Origin: Sclerotiophoma versabilis
Lineage: Eukaryota; Ascomycota; Dothideomycetes; Pleosporales; Didymellaceae
DNA: 64,000 bases
Reading direction: 5' to 3'
Assembly (NCBI GenBank): GCA_012274445.1
Contig: JAAROD010000007.1
Span: forward strand, 434,001 to 498,000
Of this stretch, positions 21,932-34,000 are shown one piece after another. Numbering within the stretch: position 1 is the first letter of the stretch; each line of letters begins with the position of its first letter. Made by a program: the position numbers and the translations under genes. A model generated the notes under the pieces. It was not told where the DNA came from. It did not search any database and worked only from the letters and a program-made list of their open reading frames with translations.

Positions 21932-24688
21932 ATGGTTGCAAATACTTCGAGTGTCGATCGTCTGTTGAAAGACTTGACCCTGGACGAGAAGATTGCTCTT
22001 CTCGCTGGTCAGGGCCGATGCAAAACTACAGGTATTGAGCGGCTTGATATTCCCGTCCTGGAAGTAAGTCGATAACGTAGCAATTCAACCCAGACCGTAT
22101 ACTAATTGCTTTGACAGATGTCGGATGGTCCGCATGGTTTGCGTGGAGCCCACTACTTCAACCCAGTCCGTAAATTCATTCTAGTTCGCTATCTTTGCGA
22201 AGCAATTCGCTCACGGCTTACTCTCAATATAGAACCCGGGATGTCTCCTACCTTGTGGCACGGCTATGGGTGCTACATTTGATGTAGACCTGATGCGAAG
22301 AGTTGGACAATTACTTGGTGATGAAGCGTTGTGCAGGCATGTCTCAGTCGTGCTCGGACCAGTCGTTTGCTTGCAACGGTCACCTCTGATCGGCCGAGGC
22401 TTTGAGGCCTTTGGGGAGGATCCAGTCATGAGCGGTATTCTTGGAGCCTCATATACCGCAGGCGTACAAGATCGTGGCGTCGCATCTTGTATCAAGCATT
22501 TCTTTGCCCATGATCAGTCGCTGATGTCAACCGAAGATAACTGCGTCATGTCTGCACGTACGATGCGCGAAGTACATCTGCTCCCCTTCCAGATCGCCAT
22601 AAAGTACGGCAACCCTTGGGCCATAATGACTTCCTATAACAAAGTCAATGGCGTACATGTTGCCGAAGACCCGAATATCCTGCAAAATATATTGCGCAAA
22701 GAGTGGAATTACCCGGGCTTGGTCTTGAGTGACTGGTGGGGAACCTACAGTACATCCGAGTCCGTGAACGCCGGAATGGATTTGGAGATGCCCGGCCCTA
22801 CTGTGTGGAGAGGTACCATGCTCGACAAGGCTATTGAGAGCCGCAAGACGAAGATGACGACAGTCAATGAGCGAGTTAAGAAGGTGCTGGCCTTAATTGA
22901 GCAAGTCACACCTGCGATATCGGGTGCAAAATTTGACTTGACGGGCAACGACACTCCTGAGAACCGGGATTTCATACGGAAAGTTGCAGCTGAATCGATC
23001 GTGCTGTTGAAGAACGATAACTCGATACTTCCGTTACGTCCTGGGAAGAATACGCGTTTTGGTCTGATAGGGGATCATTTCAAGAATGCGGCGCTGGCGG
23101 GCGGCGGTAGCTCTGAAGTAGACCCTTACTACAGCGTGCAGCCTTTTGACGCCTTTGTGGAGGAAGTGGGTGAAGAAAATATCGACGTTGAGGTGGGCTG
23201 TTATTGTCAGTTCGCCAACACTCTTCAACCAAAATACAAACTGACACGCCAGTAGCGCATAGATTTACGCCCCTCCTTCGCTCGGAACTTACACAGCCAG
23301 GTACGGACACGCGCGGTCTTACTGTCGAGTTCTTTACCGAAAATCCCGAGTCACGGCCAGACTTGAAGCCTATCCGTACCGACACAACCCAGAAGAGTTT
23401 CATCGTGTTTGCAGACTCTCTACCACACTCATTTCCTGAAAAGTATTTTGTGCGAATTAAGACCACTTTTACTGCCCCAAAGAGCTGTACATGGCGATTT
23501 GGTCTGAGTACTTCAGGGAAAGCAATGCTTACTTCTAAGGGAAAGCCAATCATTGATCAGTGGAACAGCCACCCAGAGAAGAAGAAGACAGATGTGTCTC
23601 CATGCTTCAATGGCCTGACCATGGAGAGATTCGCGGATATACAGATTACAAAAGCCGAGCAGACCGAATTTACCATCATTCTGACGAATGAGGGATTGGA
23701 AAAGCTTACAGGCGCTGCCCCTGCTGCTGGCATTCGTCTTGGTGGCTGCCCCGTCATCGATGAAGATCAGACCATAGCAGCAGCAGTTGAGCTCGCCCAA
23801 AAAGTCGATGTTCCGATCATCATGACGGGTCTTTCTTCGGACTACGAATTGGAAAACGCGGATAGGCGAGATCTTTCTCTTCCCGGCCGTTGCGACGAGC
23901 TGATCTCAAGGGTTGTCGAGGCTAACCCAAGCACTGTAAGTAACCCAGCTGTCACTGCTGATATCCTGGCTTATATGCAATTCCAGATCGTTGTTACCCA
24001 GTCTGGTCTTCCAGTTTCTATGCCATGGGCAAGCAAGGCCACCACAATTGCCCATGCTTGGTTTGGAGGTCAAGAATGCGGTCATGGGCTCACCGATTTC
24101 CTCTTCGGCCGTGTCAATCCGTCTGCCAGACTGCCAGTAACATTTCCTAAGAGGGTGCAAGACACGCCAACGTACTTAACATTTGGTAAAGTTGACCAGG
24201 ATATTTACTACGGCGAGGGCGTCTTCATCGGGTACCGTTACTACGAGCATGCCGATGTCACACCGGAATTTTATTTTGGCCATGGATTGTCGTACACGCA
24301 ATTCGCATACTCAGACCTGGCAGTGCCTGCAGAATTTATGGGCAAAGTCGAATATGAGATGGAGATATCGGTTGACGTTGAGAACGTTGGAAGCCTGCAT
24401 GGCTCTGAAATTGTTCAAATTTATGTGTCTGATCCTGAAAGCAAATTTCAGCGGCCGAGGAAGGAACTCAAAGCTTTCAAGAAGGTCGAACTCAGGCCAG
24501 GCGAGAAGCGCACAGTAACTTTTACGCTTGACAAGTATGCGCTCTCATACTGGTGTCAGGAGCAAGATCAGTGGCTGGCCGAAGAGGGTCAATTCGATGT
24601 GATTGTCGCAAAAAGTGCAAATCCAGATGCTGAGATGCTGAGGGCAAGTTTTCAGCTACTGACAAGCTTTTATTGGTCAGGCATTTAG
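21932..24688 (+). CDS. beta-glucosidase, glycoside hydrolase family 3 with PA14 insert, intracellular
   Basis: Five exons: 21932-22063, 22118-22165, 22233-23205, 23253-23935 and 23987-24688, giving about 845 residues. The N-terminal barrel shows SDGPHGLRG, RGFEAFGEDP, IKHFFAHDQ and YNKVNGVH. The catalytic nucleophile is Asp227 in VLSDWWGTYS. A PA14 module lies at about 400-545 (starting TVEFFTENPE), as in KlBgl1-type enzymes, and an Fn3-like domain closes the protein. The fourth intron (23936-23986) is 51 bp and has no in-frame stop; removing it gives the family sequence NPST-IVVTQSGLPVSMPWA. The third intron (23206-23252) is needed to avoid an early stop. There is no signal peptide (MVANTSSVDRLL), so it should be cytosolic. 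It removes terminal beta-glucose from oligosaccharides or plant glycosides. Confidence 0.92.
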
Positions 24689-26297
24689 TCTACACGTTGA
24701 GCAGCTTTCAGCGTGCTGCCCATTAGAGTAGCGATGATCAGCAGCACTTAGTTCAATACAAATGATGCTCAATGATATTGCTAAGTCATCCTGATTGTCA
24801 GCTGGTGTCTCGTGTGTTCAGCAGTCTACTGCTGTAATGATCCCCCCTCACGGAACTATGACTTCGCAATGTTGTCACACCAACGTTTTCCCTTGATTAT
24901 GCAGCATCTCATACAATCCGCCGGTACGTTGATGGGTGACAGATTAGGTCTAGGTCGGATGCTGACATTGGCACTGGACTAAGCGCAAAAGCTGATCAGG
25001 GAATTGATAACTAGGAAGAGAGCGGGTGAGCGCGGAGTTTTAGCACGTCTTTGGCCGCCTGGAACCATGTTTTCTGGGGCACCGATAGCGTCGGCACGCG
25101 ATTCGTTCAAAGCCGCTTCTGCCACAACCATGCCTTCGAAGTGCTAGGTTAATGTATGCTGCTTGAGATGTAGCACGGATTTTAACCTCCTGCACCTGTG
25201 CTACATAGTATGTGGCAGTTTTTAACGAAGGCTGATGGACAGGCATCGCGGTAACTCGGCTCAAAGCATGTAACGAAGCGGCCGCGACAATATTGATTAG
25301 GTACCGTTAGCCGAGTGGATTGCGTCGAGCGCTAGATTGCCAAGTTTCGGCACCATGCTCCAATACTTCGGGTGAGTGCGTCCGATATCCGCGCGTTTGC
25401 TTGCATCCGCTAATCTAGATGATTCCTCAGATGTGGCAGCCAGGTGACTGTGCGGGTGATGTGGCGTCCACTCTTTCTCGGCAGTCTTTGTCCTGGCCCT
25501 GGATGGCTGTGCGCTAGCACAGATGGTCTGTTTCTTGAAACGAGATGCGAAATACCTGCCTCACCAGCCAGAGGGTAGTGGGGGTAAGTTGCGACCATGT
25601 GTTATTACCCACGTTACCAATTTACTACACAGAGGGATTCAACTGAGTATCCAGGGACCGTAGTTGCTTCTGCAAAGGTCTTGCTAATAATTACAGCTAT
25701 AATTAAAACCACTACAATGGCTCTTCCGGTGTTGTTGCCGCCGCCACACCTGCTACAATAGGTGCCTTAGGCTGTCTCCCACCTGCATTCATACAACAAA
25801 TCAGCAGCTGTGTGAAGACTAGTTTGCGTTACAAAGCTCGCTACGATATTACTAGTATTGGCTTCAAGTATATTTTGAGCCTGTACCGAAGTCTAAGGTA
25901 CTGCGAGATGGGTGCAGGTAGGCATACGTGTGGCTGTCAAGGCAGCTATAGGCTTACGTAGGTACGTGTTTAGTATTGCAACACTAGGGAACAAAGCTTA
26001 CATGGGATAATCTACAGCTTGGAGAACAATTTGAGGGCTCTTGAACAGTGTTTGTATCTTGTTTGTTCAAGGATTTGGTGGTAGGAAGATCGTCTCCATC
26101 CCAGGTCTTCCCCGCACGCTAACTCAACTGCGGCTGGTACATCACAAACGGCCCAAAACGAATACGCATCGGATACGATCTTCGCGTAGCTTCTGAATGC
26201 AGCACTTAATATATATCCGGAATGATTCACCCCGGATCCTCATCTCCCGCCGGTGCAAAACAACTTACTGTTCTCCAACTCGACAATCGGAACAACA
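24689..26297. other. gap; promoter of the Zn2Cys6 gene at its right end
   Basis: No supported gene. A short segment near 25310-25365 resembles a tRNA A-box (TAGCCGAGTGG) with a poor B-box, but does not fold into a convincing tRNA. Confidence 0.4.
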
Positions 26298-28913
26298 ATG
26301 CCCGCCCAGCACGGCCAGGAGAAGCAGCCGAGCGCCTCACGTACGCGAGCTGCCTGTAATTATTGCCAGGTAAAGAAGGTCGGTGCATTGCCGGAAGAGA
26401 CTGAGTGGTAAAAGCAAAAGCTGATGTAGATGCGCAGATCAAGTGTGACGGCGCGAGGCCAAGATGCTCAAATTGTCGCACACGCAACCTCAAGTGCATG
26501 CAGCGGACCCCCGTTCCTACAGCAAGGTAATTATCAGTTCTTCAAGCCCCCCTGATTGATTTGCGTCTAACACATCTTATCATTGCTCTATAGGCCAACC
26601 AATCGCCGCATCCAGCAACTAGAGGAGGAAAATCACCGCTTGCGTGAGTTGGCAGAGCGCCGGCAACAGGTAGTGCCACAAAGTCACGATGGCAACGGAC
26701 TGGTCCAAGACGAGCCTCGGCAAGTCTCACAACAGATGGTGTTCACACCAACCGAAGATCAACGCGTTCAAACTTTCGGCGAGCAAGTCTGTACCCCAGG
26801 TGTTGTACAACAGTCAGAGCCTACACAACAACCGTCGCAGACACCAACTATTTCTTCAACAAAAGATGTACTTAACACAACAGCAGAGTCCCCAGATACG
26901 GGTCTGTCTAGCTACCATGGCCCAACGAGCGCCTTCTTCAGAGACGCGTCCGCATCGGTACCGCACTTGAGCACAACATCAAATATAGCTGAGGCCTCTC
27001 ACACAAGCACGAGTTTGAAAACGGACTACCTTGTTGCCCTATCATCGAAGCAACGTGAGTGCATATTTGCTGCTCTAGTCAAGTGCTCGTAAATATCCCC
27101 TTACTGACTTAATCTCAGGCCAAGTTGAGTCGCTCAATTTCTCTTCAGGACTTCTTGAGTTTGATGGCCTTGCACCATCACAAGGAATGGAGCTGATCTC
27201 ACTCTACTGGAGCCGACAGCTACATGCCGGCATGATTGTGTATCGGCCGATTTTCATGCGTGACATGGCTTGTAGGGGGCCTTATTTCTCTAAGCTGCTT
27301 TTGAATGCTATGTATTACTCTGTCTCGAAGCACAGCCTCTGTCCCTCTATACGCAAAGACCCTCACGACAAGTCGACGGCTGGCTGGTCCTTTCGCGAAC
27401 GGTTCAATGATCTGCTCAGCGGTGAGTACAACAGAAGCAGCATCACCACCATACAAGCCTTGCTTATCATGGCGAGTTCTTTGTTCACGCGTTGTGATGA
27501 GAAGAGTGCATCATGGCTGTACGCGGGTCTTGCATACAACATGATAATTGACCTGGGACTTCACGATGTGTCCTCATTGCCGCACAATCTAACTGATGAA
27601 GAATTGGAAACACGGCGGAGAGTTTTTTGGGCTGCATACTGTGAGTCAAAGTACCTGAAACAAACACTCTGCATCAGATTTATTTTACGATAAGACTTAC
27701 TTACCAAAGTAGTGATCGATAAAACACAGTGTTTGTATCAGGGCCGCCACCCCTGCCTTCGCATTGCAGATACAAATATGCCTCTGCAGTTTATGGATGA
27801 CTATGAAGAGCTTGACCCATTCAGCAGCGAGTCTTTCTGTCCGCTTGGTAGCCCCCCTAGGTCCATACCGTCGTACAATCTTTCCATCTTGAAAAAGCTC
27901 TGCGAACTCAGCATCATCATGGAACAGATTCAAAGCAGGCTATATGCCATCCGAAAGACAGATGGATATCAAAAAGATCACGTTGAGGAAGCCCTGGCCC
28001 TAGACACGAGTCTGACAACATGGAGGAACAGCCTCCCACCCCACCTTGGTTTTCCGCATGAGAACAACAAGAGCGCGCTGCTTCCGTACCACTTGTCTAT
28101 GTTGTGAGTCTTCCTAAGGTTGCAGCACACTCCAAGTACCATGTCACTCACCAACTTTCTAAACATAGGTCTCTTTACAATGTCCTGGTTATTCTCGTGC
28201 ACCGACCCATTGTTTTTAGCCAAATCCAGGAACCTGCTGTCCCTGCGCCTCGGCGTACTCCGGATGAAGCGCTTGCTACTTGCATGACGGCTGCCAACAA
28301 AATCACGGAGATTCTTCAAGTATATGAGAGCTTGTATGAAATAAGTAGTGCCACCTTCAGCCTATCCTATGCGACCTGCATGAGTGCTAAGTTTCACGTC
28401 AACATTTTGGCCAAACATGGTAACCGATTTGGAACGCTTCCCTCATTGATGACATGTCTCAAAGCTTTGGAACAGCATCAGATAATCTACTCTGCTTCTC
28501 GGAGAGCGAGGAGTGTGATCATGTCCATCATTACTCGAATGGACATACAACTCGAGGATGGCGAGGCTCAGCGTAATGGTCCAAACAGACAATCTTCATT
28601 AGCATACGATGTTCTTCCTCAGAACAACGATGCATCTGGATCTACCGCTTTGGACGTCAGATACGAAGGTCTGCAACGAGATGAGTATGGGAGTGATGAA
28701 TTAGGTCATAGCAACAATGTGGTGTCACGACAGACGAACGGGAACGTCGTCAACAACCAGTTTGCAGATTGGGGGCCTTCGTTGCAGTTCGACGATGCTA
28801 TGCTACAGCTCAAGAACAATCCCGAGATGCTGCAAAGCTGGCATGACACGTTGTACGATTTTAGCCTCGACGACCTCTACCAAGGTGCCCCCCTGACGGG
28901 GAACGGTTTTTGA
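26298..28913 (+). CDS. Zn2Cys6 transcription factor with fungal_trans domain
   Basis: Six exons: 26298-26378, 26438-26526, 26594-27054, 27119-27640, 27713-28103 and 28169-28913, giving about 762 residues. Using the donor at 26379 rather than the GT at 26370 gives a perfect binuclear cluster, C-x2-C-x6-C-x6-C-x2-C-x6-C (ACNYCQVKKIKCDG onward). A Glu-rich coiled coil (RRIQQLEEENHRLREL) for dimerisation follows. The middle contains the fungal-specific activator domain: LYWSRQLHAGMIVYRP, ALLIMASSLF, DLGLHD and RRRVFWAAY. The acceptor at 27712 gives AAY-LIDK; the one at 27709 adds a Val and also stays in frame. It probably binds CGG triplets and is the natural candidate regulator of the neighbouring glycosidase, porter and dehydratase genes. 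That link rests on position alone. Confidence 0.9.
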
Positions 28914-29100
28914 CCGTCTGCTGTAATCTTTAAAAAAAAATACGTACTCGTTGCGTTGCAGCACTAAAAAACTATCGGCTTCAACTCAACTTTGGTTGTC
29001 TAGTCCTTACACGGTTTGCGGCCTGTTGTGAAGGCAGCATTCATCCCCCATGCAATCACCATCAAACCGCACTATGTCAAGTAAACATACACAAAGTATA

Positions 29101-30042
29101 TCATAACTTTGAGTCCTTCTCCTTGGCGATTTCATCACCTCCTCGCCATCTCGAAAAATATCGTGTCCAAGGATGATCCTCAACAAAGCCCAACATGTCA
29201 CGGATTTTCTTGTTCGACATCGGCGCCTCGTACCGATTCATTTCCCTTGTAAACGGCACGTCTGGGCAGACTCGCTTGAGAAACTCCATTGTTTCACTCA
29301 AATTCGTTATGGAGTTGTTGGTCGCGTTGAAAACCTCCCAACCCAAACCGTCGACCTCCAGTGCCCGATGACACATTTGTCCAAGGTCTCTCACATCGAT
29401 GTACGACCATCCGTGTACGTCCCAAGACTCCGAATCGTACACATAATTCTCGAACAAGTCATCGTATTCGTCCGGACACACAACTCGTCCGATCCGCAGA
29501 CAATATATGTCGATGTTGAAGCGCGCTGCGAATGATCTGGCTAGTTTCTCGCCGACTAACTTTGATAGCGCATACGGGTCTGTGGGATTGACGTCGAGGT
29601 CCTCGTCGATGGGAAAGGAGGGAAATTGTCGTTGCCCTTGTGCATAAGTAACGCCGTACGTAGTAACACTGCTGGCGAGTATGACTTTCTTAACGCCCAG
29701 TTTGCAAGCAGCCTCGAGCACATTGTGAAAGCCCAAAACATTACTCCGGAAGATCTCGTTGTCTGGTACCAATAATGGTCGTGGCCAGCCCGCAAAATGT
29801 ATGATGGCATCGGGAGGAGTAGGGACTCCAGGCTCGAGCGGCTCGCTCAGCGTAAACTGAGTAGAAAAAGCACTGTAGACTTGACCGGCATCGGACATGT
29901 CGCATTTCATGGTATGTACGGACTTGTTGTCCAGGGCGGTGAGGTCAAGATTCAGAACCTGATGACCACGTTCGACCAGATTCTGAACTACCCATCTACC
30001 TGCTGTGCCGGATCCACCAGTGAAAATGACGCGCTTTCCCAT
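29101..30042 (-). CDS. extended short-chain dehydrogenase / NAD-dependent epimerase-dehydratase family
   Basis: A single-exon gene of 313 residues on the minus strand. The Rossmann signature GGSGTAG is at residues 8-14, followed by an Asp-containing strand end (LNLDL). The catalytic YALSK gives the YxxxK pair, preceded by the Ser-rich strand ASSVTTYG. The motif LRIGRV and the late DVRDLGQMC are typical of extended SDRs such as UDP-glucose 4-epimerases and uronate dehydrogenases. The length fits a single-domain enzyme. The substrate is probably a sugar or sugar nucleotide, and in this setting oxidation of a freed aldose or uronic acid is possible. The frame is open upstream to 30255, but the leader is proline-rich because of a poly-C run, so I start at 30042. 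It is convergent with the Zn2Cys6 gene. Confidence 0.85.
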   Translation of the reverse strand: MGKRVIFTGGSGTAGRWVVQNLVERGHQVLNLDLTALDNKSVHTMKCDMSDAGQVYSAFSTQFTLSEPLEPGVPTPPDAIIHFAGWPRPLLVPDNEIFRSNVLGFHNVLEAACKLGVKKVILASSVTTYGVTYAQGQRQFPSFPIDEDLDVNPTDPYALSKLVGEKLARSFAARFNIDIYCLRIGRVVCPDEYDDLFENYVYDSESWDVHGWSYIDVRDLGQMCHRALEVDGLGWEVFNATNNSITNLSETMEFLKRVCPDVPFTREMNRYEAPMSNKKIRDMLGFVEDHPWTRYFSRWRGGDEIAKEKDSKL

Positions 30043-30064
30043 GCTGTATGGAGAAGGGTGAGTT

Positions 30065-30082
30065 GGGGGGGGGGGGGGGGGG
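30065..30082 (+). repeat. poly-G run of 18
   Basis: Eighteen G residues lie 23 bp upstream of the SDR start codon (poly-C in the SDR leader). Such tracts are length-unstable. Confidence 0.95.
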
Positions 30083-30528
30083 ATAAAGATACGAAAAAGG
30101 AGGTCCGAGTGTATTGTGGTCCGGATCGAGCTTTGAAAAGCAACAAAAAGAGACTGACGCAGTAAGCTAGGTAATTTCTCAGACCCTGTAAGCAACCCTT
30201 CGTAGCATGCTGGCTCTTTCAAAATGGTCATTTGTTTGTTCATGGGATCATACATATAGAAATATTCGGGAAGACACTAGCCGGATGTCTTCGGTAAATT
30301 AGCTCCCGAAAAACTTTACCTTTGGTAATTATAAGAAATTCTGGAAGCTATACTGACTTTGGCACATATAATGTAAAGCTGTTACTAATATCTGCTCTAA
30401 TGTAATTTAAATACCCAAGACAAAGGCTAGAACTATACTAAGACACAAATTATCTTAGTCTTGAGACTTAAGAGTAAAACTAAGCTGTATATCCAATACA
30501 ATACAAACGTAAAGATGTAAAACTTCTC

Positions 30529-31095
30529 TCAATGTAACTTCAACATCTCATCTACCTCCCTCCTCCACTTATTCCTTACTTCTTGCGGTCCCTCCACCCA
30601 AGACTTCCCAAGCAAGCTGTGCACTTTGCCCTCTTCATCTCTTCAATTCACAAAGTTTGCACTCCATTTCCAGTCAACATCTCTCCACAGTATGAGCCCA
30701 TCATAATAGAACACGTAATTCATTAAATTCCGCTCTGGAAACAATACGGGAAAGCGGACCCTGTGCTGCATGACGATCCCGAGACGATCGTACATTTCAA
30801 AGACAGGTGCGATCTTGAGAAATATCAGGTTGAAGTACGGGGGTGGAAGCCACAACCACTATTGACTCATTTCTTTCTGCCTCACCTTTGGGTTTGGGGG
30901 GGGGGGGGGGGGCATCCAGCCGGAATCCACAGCGCCGGTCAGAGACCCCAGTTCGTAGCGTGAATTGGTCGCGTAGAAAAAAAGACGGCTATCAGGGCAA
31001 AGAAAAGTGCGAAGGTGAGTAGTAGCTTGAACCTGACTAAAACAATGGGAGTCGTCTAGGCTAGGGCTAAGAAACGGGAGATGAGAGTAGTTCAT
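30529..31095 (-). pseudogene. decayed gene of unknown family with two internal stops
   Basis: One continuous frame on the minus strand is interrupted by a TAG at 30861-30859 and a TGA at 30645-30643, and finally ends at 30531-30529. The three pieces read as one protein: RTFLCPDSRLFFYATNSRYEL, then PPPYFNLIFLKIAPVFEMYD and LFPERNLMNYVFYYDGLILW, then SLLGKSWVEGPQEVRNKW. A 17-bp poly-C tract inside the frame codes for prolines and is a likely slippage site. The gap around the first stop is too short (27 nt) for an intron. I infer a recently inactivated gene. The family is unknown to me. A sequencing error in the homopolymer would not explain either stop, since both flanks keep the same frame. 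Confidence 0.6.
30896..30912 (+). repeat. poly-G run of 17
   Basis: Seventeen G residues lie inside the decayed gene at 30529-31095. Confidence 0.95.
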
Positions 31096-34000
31096 ACGAG
31101 GTGCGGGTTTTGCCCTATCAGTTAGGCCGTGAAACGGACCTATGCTCTGGGTCTAACCCTAACATCCTTCTGTTGTTGCAATGTGTTGTTGTTTGCTAAA
31201 CCCTAGATGCAGAGGATAATAGCGCCGCTGATGGGCATCATCAAGAGTGTTAGAAAGGCTATGATTGAAGAATATCAAGGACAGGAATAGATTAACAGCC
31301 GTAGTGCATTCTTTTATCAATAGATAAGCTTAGTGGTTTTTATAGGTAACGTGTTTTTGGCCCGAATCTTACATTAATAGTACACTTATGGATGGGTTCT
31401 ACACTTTGGAAAGCCCCCTGCGCTACATGAAGAAAACGCTTCTTACGGTGTAGGACGCCTGGAGCTGGCCTGATGGTAGCGCTGGTCATGACTGGATGAA
31501 GACATCCTGGAAGTTGGGCAACTCATCAAGTCAGATGCAGAGTTTAGTATTGTGAAGTATCGTGTCGACCTTCTATGAATTTATAGGTTGATCCTCCTAG
31601 TGATTGGCTAATTTTTTCTGTTAGTAATTAAAATCGGAAGCGGAACTGGGGTGATACTCACGGCATTATGACCTCCCGGGGGGTACTATAGACGTGCTAA
31701 GCTAGGGGTTCCTAGGCTACTACCCTACTTTAGAAAGCATTTTATAGCGTAAATTGCGCGTAAATGCGTCGTCAGGCACTGCTCCCCCACTAGATGAGCA
31801 TGCACTGCAAAGTTTGCAGTGTCCTTCATACTATTCTATAACCAAGGGTCTCTCGGCCCTTAATTTACTAAAAATGGATGCCAGGAAATAGGTATCTGCC
31901 GCACGTCGTATGCTATAGTAGTTTCTCATCAGCGCAACAGCCCTCATACTAGCCACAATGGGTTGTATGACATCGGTGACTGTCGTTACACATCGGTGCC
32001 AGTGCCCAGCCGAGATACTAGCACGGTTGCTATGGCTGAAGAGATTGGAGATGAGCAAGACTGGACTCCTAAAGCCGCACTCTCGGCGGGCCGATTTTAT
32101 ATGCACAGAAGTTGAGATCAGACTCAGGGTGCATGGTCTGACTGTGATACATGCAGGTGCCAGAGGGATCCAGGAAATTAGCGATACTGCACATCGCACC
32201 GCAGGCGTTCGGATACTCGGCTGTGGTCTCGTAAAGGTGCCCAAACAAACGCCGCGATCAAGCTGGGCTTGGAGGCTGACACTATAGCAACTCCCCCCCT
32301 TCCTTGTGCAGCAGCGTGGGCTAATTATCAGCTCAACAATTTCTTTCTGGGGATTCGGTGAAGTAAGTGCTGCAAGACAACGTTAATCGTAGCAAGATAG
32401 TAGAGGAGGTGCCTTGCTCTCGCCAACGGTGGACTCGTGTTCGCACGCGCCACTGGCAACTAGTAGGTCTTTCCAGAACAATAGAATTAAGTTAAGAAGG
32501 AGCCGTGGAAAGTGTGGCGTACGGTAGCGTTTTGTTAGAGAGCTAGGTGAGTGAGTGTGTTCTGTCGTGCATCGGTATGACGATCATCATGGTGGCAGCC
32601 CTGCATTTGAGGCTGACTGCAGGCGCTTTGACTATGTTTGGTACACGTAAACCTTTCACCGCCATTCTGAATTGTAAGTCAGATTTTCTCAGACAGGACG
32701 GGAACTAGTGCAGCTCTTCTAGGGTAGCTCAAAGAAGCTGCTGGGCAAGTCGACGGGCTCAGGAGGGCGAGCTTTGCCATATTTTCTTCCTGTTACGGTA
32801 CAATCACACCGTTCGTACAGGCACCAAGGTATGGTTCAAGCAGGCAGGATAGTGCTTCAAGGTCCACTCGCTGTATTGATGCATTTGTTAAACTTACGGA
32901 TCTTGCCGATGCATCGTATAAGCGAAATGAGATCGTCTGTGGTCGGTGTGCAGGGCAATGAACTGTGCAGGTCAAGCGACTCAGCATCCCTCGTTCTTAG
33001 GAAAGCTTGACATAGGCAGGGCATGCTCGTTGTATAGGCACTAAGTAAGCATCAAAGATGCCGGTCTAAATCCCACTATTACACTCGCACGACGTCTCAG
33101 AGATGCGGTTTGCGGGCGCACTTTTGCGTTCGCGTTCGCGTTGCACGTTCGCGAATATCGTGGTCTGTTTGTGTGTTAATCCTGGTTGCTACTCCACCGA
33201 AGTACGTGCCTCTCTTACATCATGAGTTGTGCATTATGTACCCTGTCCAGTCTCCACAACATCTCAAAGGGAATCTAGATTCTGCTTTCCGGCCTGTCCA
33301 GATGGATTGACGCGCTCATCGCGGTTGCTGTGAGCTCAGACGGGTGTGTAAAAGAAAGTGCTTCAGCAGCCAAACCCAATTTCCCCGAAGTGCCGGTTGC
33401 AAATCCGGGAGACTGGTTCGGCTAGTTAGCGGCTGTCCATGTTTCAGTCTGCCTTTGTTCCCTCTGCACTTACAGGACCGATACGCACATCGCTTCGAAA
33501 ATGGACCTCATGGCCAGTCTCAATACGGCCAATTCGACCGCTTTGCGCTATCGAGGATCTTGCTAGATTCATGCCCGAGGAAGTAGGACCTGTCCACCAT
33601 TGCACACCCACAGTATCGGTGGCACCCACCTATGTGGCTTTGCACCGGCAAACCCAGAGCCAAAATTCGACAAAAACCTACCCAAACACGCTGCTGTCTA
33701 GCGCAGCTATTCTCTGAAAAGATTTATCGATTTCTGATTCCTTGTCTCTTACCGTTTGGGACGTTGTAGCAGTCCTGATTCCGCTACCGTCTGAAGAAGC
33801 CGACATGCGTTTAATGACATTGAGAAATTGTCTTTATTGGGTATTGTCGGTTTTGAAGGCGTCAGGGGATGTTTGACAAGCTTGCATCCTGCCCGAGGTT
33901 GAAACGAAACCTGCAGGACAAGTGTGGTAATCCATGCGCACGCATATCTCTTGCCAATCATCGCAAAGGTTCCTCGTTGGCATGGAGGGGAAAGCGGCAG

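Noticed and set aside
25310..25365. tRNA-like segment with A-box TAGCCGAGTGG
   Set aside because: The B-box is poor and I could not form the acceptor and anticodon stems, so it is at most a relic.
26370..26378. GT at 26370 as donor of the first intron of the Zn2Cys6 gene
   Set aside because: It would remove three residues from the zinc cluster. The donor at 26379 gives the exact C-x2-C-x6-C spacing.
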